This document shows positions 56,605 to 64,000 of a DNA stretch of 64,000 nt, piece by piece. The DNA is from Anastrepha obliqua. Lineage: Eukaryota > Arthropoda > Insecta > Diptera > Tephritidae. The stretch covers positions 66,110,501 through 66,174,500 of the forward strand of contig NC_072896.1 in NCBI RefSeq assembly GCF_027943255.1, read 5' to 3'. Below the pieces are notes generated by a model. It made no database searches, had not been told where the DNA came from, and saw only the letters and a list, made by a program, of their open reading frames with translations. Positions within the stretch are counted from its first letter, which is position 1. The number at the start of each line of letters is the position of its first letter. Made by a program: the position numbers and the translations under genes.

Positions 56605-57895
56605 CAAATTTGTCAGGCAGTGTTTGTGTAGTTTGTTGGCCTTTGGCAGCTGTTGCACCTCACCAAGTCACGCACGGCTGCCAATATATTTGGGCACGTT
56701 CTGCTCGCGCAGCAGAGTCAGCCACTAGCATCAATTTTAATATTAAAAACATTTTGTCGAAAAATTCTTGCAAGTTGACAATTCAATTCAAATGTGATGG
56801 GAATTCATTTCAGCGTAAGCACGTGCCAATTTAAATATATTTCGTCACTGGCTGCGTGGATGTTTGTATTAGGACGCAACATACTTCAAAATAGTTTGTC
56901 ATATATGAGTTAGGAATGTGGAATGTCTGATGGGAGCAGAAGATTATTAAGTAGATGAGCTGCGGTTCAAAGCAAGTTGTTAAAATGCGTTTTTTTTTAT
57001 TACTATTGTGAAGTGCTGTGAGTGGTAGTAGAGTAGTGAAGTGGAGTGCCGAGTGGTAGGCGTCATCTCATCGATCGGCATTTTTGTCGGAGTTTTGATT
57101 AAAAACCCAATTCCTTTGCCCGTTACGTTGTATAGGCACCGTATTCTTATTTTTTATTTTTTATTTCTTATTTTTTACTATCGGAAAAATGCGTGAAAAT
57201 ATTGCATTGGAGCTAGTAATCTTTGCAACTTTCCATGAAATTATGTAACTTAGTATACCTACCCGTAGTCGTATGTTCGACCAATAACAATTCTCATCGT
57301 ATGTAGTGGGTTTTACGCAATTTCAATTGACTGAACAATGTGATAAGTTATGTAAATTTGTTTTACAAACCGCTACCAGGTTCTTTCTAATTGTTTTAAG
57401 ATTTTGAAATTTCTGTTGATTCATTTATAATTTACGCACGATATGAGATGTATGTTAAGTTTGTATGGGAGGTGCACGCTTGATTTTTCAAAAGACCTAA
57501 TGATTTTTGTCTTAAATACGGCATTTCTAATTTTAGAACTTTAGCATAAGCGGTTCCAGAGAAAAGCTATGTGAAGGTTTCAGTTTGTATGGGGGTTCCG
57601 AAAAAAACGATTGGAAAATTTCAGTTTATATGGGAGGTGCCATGCCGCTTTTTCCAATACCTACAATTTTTCATGATAAAAAAGATATATATAATTTATA
57701 AATGTGTGCCAAGTTTCAGTTTCTTAGCTTAATTCGTTTTAGAGTTATATTGGTTTAAACATTTCGGTTTTCATCTATAAGACAGATGTGGCATCCTCCT
57801 GTATATTGGGATTAACATTTCATACTAAAGGAAGTGCATGTAATGTTACCTAAAGAAGGGGGTTAAAATATTTTAACGTGTCCTATTTATATACT
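56605..57895. other. Non-coding stretch with internal repeats
   Basis: From 57,458 to 57,660 the phrase GTTTRTATGGGAGGTGC occurs three times in varying states (57464, 57580, 57622), each followed by a CTTTTTCC-like block. I recall such phrases from long non-coding repeats in insect genomes. No gene. Confidence 0.45.
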
Positions 57896-57899
57896 TCGT

Positions 57900-58890
57900 C
57901 TTGCCATAAGTTCTGGGACAAATTTTGCAATGCATATGGCGAGAACTAATTCGCAGGAAAAAGTACTGTTTTTGTTCGTATGCATTGCTTACTCATTAAT
58001 TATAATCAGTGATTGCATTAAAAAAGTGTCGTAGAAGTGCAAGTGAGATTTACGAAATGCTAAAAAAAATAATATTTCGAGAATGTTTGTTCACCGCACG
58101 ATAAATTGTTTTTTGCCAAACGTCCGAAGTTACATACAGAAAGAGAAGTGGTCACCTTCGCATGGTTCGAACCAGTGCGGCCATAAAAGCCGTTGGAGAA
58201 AGAATTCGCAGAAATGCCTTTAGAAACCAGAAAATTACGTCCAGGGAAATGAATGTATCGATCAGAACCATGTCAAGACTAATTAGAGATGATCTCCATA
58301 TGAAAGCCTTCCGTTGCTTAACTGGTCATCTTTTCACAACACCCTTGAAAAAAATTTGACTTGACAGAGCAGCAGCTTCTCCGGTGGTATGCGGTCAATG
58401 GCCATAAAAATATTCTTTTTACAGGTGAGAAAAGTTTCGCTGTTGAAGTTTTTAATAAGCCAAATTATTCCTAAGACTTCTAAAGACGCAAAAAATGTTA
58501 TTCCAAGGGTTTAGCGAGGCCACCATCCAGCTTCCTTAATGGTTTTGTGGGCAGTGTCTTGTAAAATGGTTACATCTCTTCATTTTTTCGGAAAAGAGGT
58601 TAAGACCGGAGCAAAAGTGTACCAGAAGGATATCTTGGAAAGCGTGGTGAAGTTGAGTAGTACTTTCTTCAATGGAGAGCGGTGGATAAAATCAAAAACC
58701 ACCCAGCAGCGGCTAAAGAACAATATTCTTGGGTCCACAGCTGCAGAAGATGGACCGTCTGGAAATCTAGACATGAATCCATTGGGCTACAGTTTGTGGT
58801 CAGAATAAGAGAACAATCTCTGGTTCGAGCAGCAACGTCAGTATTCCCGGAAAGCGTGCGTGCTGGATTACTAAATAACCTAATCGTTTG
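57900..58890 (+). pseudogene. Tc1-like transposase pseudogene
   Basis: The N-terminal region reads SAIKAVGERIRRNAFRNQK (with SREMNVSIRTMSRLIRDDLH), a helix-turn-helix pair, then GHLFTTPLKKI and a stop. Later islands are ILFTGEKSFAVE, where the family has TDEK (D to G), WFCGQCLVKW, HFFGKEVKTGAKVYQKDILE, and SGNLDMNPLGYSLWSE, where the third acid in NPLDY is G. The second site is unreadable. The left end CATAAGTTCTGGGACAA near 57,905 may be the inverted repeat. Two of three catalytic acids are lost. The right part is cut off by the next element. Confidence 0.82.
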
Positions 58891-58903
58891 AAGGTTTTTG
58901 TAA

Positions 58904-59475
58904 AAAAATGTGGATCTTGGGTCAACTTTCTAAGAGCCCATTCACCAAAAATTCTGCGTTGCGGTAGGTCGTTCGGCTTCAATTCTTGCACCAGCTGTAT
59001 TTTGAAAGGCTTCACACCTAAATCCTTTCCAAAATTTTCCACATTGTTGAGTAACAGAGGCCCAATCGCTGCGAACGACGACGAATAGATAATTGATGGT
59101 CATCATTAACACTGGCCGATACAGCTGTGATATTTTTTTCAGTTCGCAGTCTACGTAAGTGTGTTGGTGGTTTGATGTCCAATAATGTAAATTTGGTTCT
59201 AAATTTAGTCAGAATAGCTCGAATAGCCGCTTCAGTGGGCCGATTAAACTGACCATAAAATGGAAGAAGCGCGCGAGAAACTTTCTTAACAGAACACGCA
59301 TTTTTATAATAAAATTCAATGATTTGCAAGCGTTGTTCGTTTGTAAGACGATTCATGGTTAAATTATAGACTAAACTGAAGTTGTTTGACAGTGAAACAA
59401 AATACGAAACGTGCGTCAGCTGTTTAAACCAACTGTTTAAAAAGATAATAGCTAAAAAATCACCCGGTATTTACA
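58904..59475 (-). pseudogene. Tc1-like transposase pseudogene (DUF4817), copy 2
   Basis: ATG at 59354-59356. The DNA-binding half is open for 112 codons: MNRLTNEQRLQIIEFYYKNA, VSRALLPFYGQFNRPTEAAI, LTKFRTKFTLLDIKPPTHLR and SVNDDHQLSIRRRS. After a frameshift near 59,020 it continues FKIQLVQELKPNDLPQRRIF and GEWALRKL and then ends near 58,904, so the whole DDE half is missing. The 5' end ATACCGGGTGATTTTTTAGC lies near 59,475. Better preserved than copy 1 at 0.9-1.8 kb over the shared part. Confidence 0.9.
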
Positions 59476-59524
59476 TGATTTAATAAAACTAATCGTTTTT
59501 ATTATATCTAATCTTTAACTCGAA

Positions 59525-60297
59525 CCACTTTGTTGCTACTTCAGGTGTCCCCCAAGGGAGCATCTTAGGATAGCAGGATAAACATGCCCCATACATGCAC
59601 GGAGAATGCTGCTGGAGTAACAGTTCTTGGGCGGATATAAATCCGAGTCGTTCCGGTAACGTAGAACCGACCGTCGTGGGAACGTTATTTGTCATTTTTA
59701 TTAATGACATAAACAATTGTTTTACTTTTTCTAATTTCTTGCTCTTCGCGGACGATTTAAAAATTGTTTCATCAGTTAAGGATTCAGTGGATGCTCAGAA
59801 GCTTCAACTCGACTTGAACAATCTTCATCGTTGGTGCAAAAGGTCGCGTCTGTCCCTCAATATTAAAAAATGTTTTTCATTTAACATTTTCAAGGCGTCA
59901 GAGCATTTTTATTCATATCCTACACTATTTCTAATGATGTACTATTAAGTGTAAGAGAGTTTAAGGATCTCGGATAATACGAAATTTTCCTTCAGTGTCC
60001 ACATCAATTTTATTCTTTCAAAATCGAATTTTCTGATCCGGACACCTACAAGTTGCTTTTTACGTCTCTTGTTCGGTCTCACCTGGTGTACACTGTTACT
60101 ATTTAGAGACGCGTACAAAAAAAATTTTTTAAGCAAGCATTACGTTCCCTCCGCTTAGACCTGTTCCATCCTATAATTCTCGGCTAAAGCTAATTAATCT
60201 AGAATCTCTTGAAAAGAGAAGGACCGTCCTTTCACTTTCGTTTATTTTTAGTGTCGTTAATGGTATCGTCGACTGTTCAGATCTACTTGAGCGGATA
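59525..60297 (+). pseudogene. Non-LTR reverse transcriptase fragment
   Basis: Opens with SGVPQGSIL (59,540), the motif B region, then a 100-bp interruption containing TCGTTCCGGTAACGTAGAAC. The frame resumes TLFVIFINDINNCF and LLFADDLKIVSSVKDS with the catalytic FADD intact, and LHRWCKRSRLSLNIKKC. After a frameshift come VREFKDLG, SLVRSHLVY, KKFFKQALRSLRLDLFHP and LINLESLEKRRTVLSLSFIF. Jockey-type RT without sign of RNase H. It is cut at 60,298 by mariner sequence. Confidence 0.9.
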
Positions 60298-60551
60298 TGG
60301 TTCCATGTGACTTTTTCCTGTTTCCCAAGCTCAAGTTGCCGCTCCGTGGAAAACATTTTGAGACAATTGAAGTCATAAAAGAGAATTCGAAGAACACACT
60401 CGAGCTTGACTTGTTTACAGTAGCACAGAAAACAAACTATGTGACATATCACGCTGAAATTTGCAATGTAAGCTTATAACAGTCCTACCAAAAAACAAAA
60501 AATTTATTTTTGCCACATGTCATAACGTCTCGTTCATATTTGAGTAGAAGG
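60298..60551. mobile_element. Rearranged mariner fragment
   Basis: 60302-60385 is the 3' coding part (CDFFLFPKLKLPLRGKHFET) of the mariner family at 44.8 kb, in plus orientation. 60386-60551 is the 5' end of the same family, leader and inverted repeat, in reverse (complement of 44791-44965). TA follows at 60552-60553. The junction is CGAAGAA/CACACTCG. Confidence 0.9.
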
Positions 60552-60554
60552 TAC

Positions 60555-61890
60555 AGTTCTTTGCAGGAAAGTTTCTCTGAGATGTGCACGGCTTGACTGT
60601 TGGTCCTAACCTTTCGTGTAGCTGTTGCAATAGCGATTTCGATTGAATTGAAATACATCAAAATCTCATCTTAAGGGTACCATGAGTTAAAAACGATTAA
60701 GCTGACTAGCACCTTCTGTCGATTGAAAACGAGGGATCAATCCTCTTGGATTGCAGTAAAACGAGAAAAAAATTTGCTGAAGTAAAATCTAAATTGACTG
60801 GAGCTAATAAATATTTATATTAATTACTTTCTACAACAAGTTAAATTTTATGATTTAGTCAGACTTTATGTTATAAAGTGCGTAACAAATAAATGCTAAT
60901 TTGACGGGACGCCCAAGGTGTTGTGCCGTTTACCTCATTCTTCTAAGGGGCATAGTGCCAACACTAAGCTTAATAATTTGCCTGTCAGAAAAACATTGAT
61001 GAAGGAAATAAAACAAAACTATGCAAACATTTTGCGCAAAAGCTGCGCTGGGTATCCACGTAAAGTTGCTAACAAGCAGTTGAAAGATGATATTAAATTT
61101 TGAAATATTAATAATGAGGACAGTGTGCCTCACTTATGACCAGGAACACTTTAAAAGATCTAAGTAAAATCGGCGGACTCGTCTTAGATTCCAGCTTGCA
61201 ATTCAACACTTGGATTGAATCCCTTACTAATATCTAAAATGTGGGGTGGCCATGGACTTATGTGACATTGTATTACCAGATGTTTATTTGCTTTACTAAA
61301 ATTGTATGCATATTTACTTACATATGTGATTAAAATTTATGCATATCAGTGGAAAACGGAAAGTGAGGTATTCATGTGGTCGGACAAAGAAATATCTATT
61401 AAGGCCTGCTCTAATGTATGCTTGAACTTGAGATTGGGCACGTCAATGTACAAACTCAGGCAGCTGTGCTGGTGCAATGCCGTTATACTCCTGTGGGTAA
61501 TGTAAATGTTAATACTAACGAAAACTGGCACACTTGGGAAAATTCATTAGTCCGGCATGGGTGGGTGCAATTAATATAGTCCGCACACTCCTCTGAACGA
61601 ATACCTCAGCAGAATGACAGCAAGACACTCGACTTCATGCGAGATGTACGAAGCTAGCTGAGATTGCGATCCTTTATATAATTATATGAACGCAAAATAC
61701 ACGTACTTAACGAGCCTTATTCGCATTAGGCAGTGGTTGGACACGTCTGACGGACCATGGACCAATGCAAACTGTTCGTTCGATAAGAAAGAAGCACCTG
61801 CTGAGGTGCAATGAACAGGTGTCTGTGTGCCTGCAACTATGATTTCTCGCCACTCGCCACTCGCTATTTTATGGGATTCATTTTTACTTA
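60555..61890. other. Mostly non-coding, small RT scrap
   Basis: At 61,165-61,245 the plus strand reads LSKIGGLVLDSSLQFNTWIE SLTNI, the region after the RT in Jockey-type LINEs, too short to list separately with confidence. Otherwise no feature recognised. Confidence 0.45.
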
Positions 61891-61896
61891 TTAATA

Positions 61897-63153
61897 AAGG
61901 TTGTCAAAAAAGTCTTGCGGTATTTCCGCAAGCTTGTCTTTGCAAGCGCGTAGTTCTAGTTGTATTCGTCGCATCGGTTCACGCTAGGGCTTTTTGGAAA
62001 GCTCTTTTCACGTACTAACACGTGTTTGATTAATTGTTGTTTGCTTTTAGTCGTTGGAGCAAAATAAAGAGAAAATACGTCATATTTTACAGTACTACTA
62101 CGATAAAGGCAAAAATGCATCTCATGCTGCCAATAAAATTTATGCAGTTTATGGGCCCGATACAGTTTCCATTTCCACCGCACAACGATGGTTTCAACGT
62201 TTTCGTTCTGGTGCAGAGGTGATCGAAGATGCGCCACGGTCCGGAAGGCCTGTCTTCAAAAATTGCGATAAAATCGCTGAATTGATCGAAAGAGACCGGC
62301 ATAGTAGCAGCCGTAGCATCGGCCAAGAGCTGGGCATGAGTCATCAAACCGTTATAAACCATTTGAAGAAGCTTGGATTCAAAAAGAAGCTCGATGTATG
62401 GGTGCCACACGACTTGACGCAAAAAAACATTTTTGCCCGTATGGATGCATACAAATCGCTTCTGAATCGCAACAAAATCGACCCGTTTTGGAAGCGGATG
62501 GTGACTGGCGATGAAAAGTGGGTCACTTACGACAACGTGAAGCGCAAACGGTCGTGGTCGAAAAGCGGTGAAGCTGCCCAGGCGGTGGCCAAGCCTGGAT
62601 TGACGGCCAGGAAGGTTCTTCTGTGTGTTTGGTGGGATTGGCAGGGAATCATCCACTATGAGCTGCTCCCTATGACCAAACGTTCAATTCGGACCTGTAC
62701 TGCCAACAACTGGACCGCTTGAATGCAGCACTCATGCAGAAGAGGCCATCTCTGATCAACAAAGGCCGAATTGTCTTCCATCAGGACAACGCCAGGCCAC
62801 ACACATCTTTGGTGACGCGCCAGAAGCTCCGGGAGCTCGGATGGAAGGTTCTTTTGCATTCACCGTATAGTCCAGATCTCGCACCAAGTGATTACCACCT
62901 ATTTCTGTCCATGGCGAACGAGCTTGGTAGTCGGAAGTTGTCCACAAGAGAGTCCTGTGAAAATTGGCTCTCCGAGTTTTTTGACAATAGGGAAGCGAGC
63001 TTCTATGAGAGAGGCATTATGAAGTTGGCATCTCGTTGGGAACTCGTCATCGAACAAAACGGCGCATATTTGACTTAAATCGCATTATTATAACCAATTT
63101 TATGAACAATTGAAAATTCAATAAAAGTACCGCAAGACTTTTTTGACAACCTT
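61897..63153 (+). mobile_element. Mariner with perfect inverted repeats
   Basis: 1257 bp. The terminal inverted repeats AAGGTTGTCAAAAAAGTCTT then GCGGTA are identical at both ends. TA flanks at 61895-61896 and 63154-63155, and the outer A/T context ATAAAGG is shared. Best-preserved DNA transposon in the window. Confidence 0.97.
62054..63078 (+). pseudogene. Mariner transposase, near-intact (SETMAR-like)
   Basis: A DD34D mariner transposase of about 341 residues. The start codon position holds TTG at 62054 (followed by EQNKEKIRHILQYYYDKG), so the usual ATG seems lost. Two helix-turn-helix parts follow (NASHAANKIYAVYG, SIGQELGMSHQTVINHLKKL), then the linker WVPHDLTQKN. Catalytic residues are D153 in MVTGDEKW, the D in FHQDNARPHT and the D in SPDLAPSDYHLF, with 34 residues between the last two. 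One frameshift near 62,671 (one base lost after LLP) divides the gene; the second part is open to the stop at 63076-63078. The family resembles the transposase part of SETMAR. Recently inactivated. Confidence 0.96.
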
Positions 63154-63159
63154 TATGTA

Positions 63160-64000
63160 CATATCGCCCATTTATTGCAAGGGAGTCAAATCCAAAAAAC
63201 CGCAATCTTGGATAAAACGGCTTTAAAGTTTTTAATATACCACACCTCGTCAAGGAAACGTAAAGACATACATTTTTCTTTTACTGTGAATTGATATCGC
63301 TTTGGATTTTTTATACAACGTAAAATACTCTTGCAGCACATGAGCGAAATGTAAATATTTGTTTGGTTGCTCCAAACCAAATGCCCGGTCTTACACGCCC
63401 TCCTCAATAAATCTTTAAACCGAATGTATCGAAGATACCCCAACAAAACTTTTCTTCTTTCTACCATGACCTCTTAAGGCCCCACAAAGGTTATTTGTTG
63501 TATCTCGCCCGAAAAACAATGGGATTTTGTATTTGTTTTTTAAGTGCGTTGTTTTTTAACGTAGTCTGTTTCTGCTATTGTGAATGAAAATCCCAAAAAA
63601 TCGATGGATTAAAAGCTCGTTAGTGTAGAAACTTCGGAGCACTGCACCGCAGAAATTTCAATAATTTTGCAAATATTCAACAAGTGCGGCATTCAACTTC
63701 AGTTTGCTTGCCAACCTTTCGAAATGGCATCAAACTGGCGAGCACCCCAAAAAGAGTGAATGCAGGGTAGATACTCGGCGTCATTTAGCGGAATCGCTAT
63801 TTTGTGTCATAAATTACATTTGCTGCGGAAAAGCGAGTACGTAAAAAAAAATGAGAGATAAAAAACCCATTCGCTTATTAAAAGCTTTAGCGCGTTTTAT
63901 TTAAGAAATGCTTTCAATTAAATGAGCGTCACAAAATAAATTTTTATCTCGTGAAATAAATTAGCGTCAAAATAAATGCTTATGCTTCTTAAATTTGTTT
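63160..64000. other. Non-coding stretch to window end
   Basis: No recognised feature. The minus-strand frame at 63186-63467 has no motif. Confidence 0.45.

Noticed and set aside
62087..62656. 189-codon minus-strand frame
   Set aside because: Antisense of the mariner transposase, whose plus strand has the full DD34D pattern.
1..64000. CRISPR array, bacterial operon or phage-type defence system
   Set aside because: No regularly spaced direct repeats and no bacterial-type genes; all evidence points to an insect chromosome.

Overview
This window looks like insect chromosomal DNA, most likely from a true fruit fly (Tephritidae, Diptera). It is AT-rich, has no bacterial-style gene packing, and shows short spliced-intron signals. 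It carries five copies or fragments of a tRNA-derived SINE whose head (GCCGTAGCCGAATGG) I recognise, from memory and without a search, as typical of tephritid genomes. I find no convincing exon of a host gene. The window is best read as a long intron or intergenic stretch that collects mobile elements.

Layout. 0.9-1.8 kb: decayed Tc1-like (DUF4817/DDE) transposase. 2.2-4.9 kb: a SINE split by a 1960-bp Transib (RAG1-related) element and again by a cytosine-free insert, the whole flanked by inverted 120-bp repeats. 5.2-7.0 kb: mariner stub and a Helitron helicase end. 7.7-9.7 kb: SINE, then a mariner spoiled only by two stops. 11.6-13.7 kb: small inverted-repeat element, SINE, and a second Tc1-like family. 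13.8-15.1 kb: non-LTR 3' end and a Tigger/jerky remnant. 17.6-21.4 kb: Tc1-like 5' stub, non-LTR RNase H remnants, a TTAA-flanked non-autonomous element, and a Harbinger remnant. 21.8-24.8 kb: a TTAA-flanked piggyBac with periodic palindromes, then a foldback element. 26.6-32.1 kb: Tc1, two non-LTR fragments, another Tc1. 32.2-34.6 kb: a TA-flanked Tigger with a probable intron, broken by a MITE. 36.2-38.7 kb: a decayed multi-copy transposase-like gene with zinc-binding motifs whose superfamily I cannot name. 44.1-48.3 kb: three mariners. 50.3-52.3 kb: Tigger remnant, SINE, and a Tc1-like element landed in the SINE tail. 54.5-61.2 kb: non-LTR pieces, MITEs, Tc1-like remnants and an inverted mariner scrap. 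61.9-63.2 kb: the best-preserved mariner.

How the parts relate. Nearly every coding segment is a transposase, helicase or reverse transcriptase and nearly every one is broken, so this is a dead collection and not a working gene system. The exception to watch is the 61.9-kb mariner, which has perfect ends, all three catalytic aspartates, one frameshift and a lost start codon. Several insertions are nested and can be ordered in time: Transib entered the SINE at a CGCCG site, a MITE entered the Tigger, and a Tc1-like element entered a SINE TA tail. Non-autonomous elements share end motifs with autonomous families in the same window, which suggests likely helpers. I found no new cellular pathway. 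The structurally most novel items are the 32-bp-spaced palindromes of the piggyBac element, the foldback element at 24.0-24.8 kb and the unplaced transposase-like family at 37-38.7 kb.
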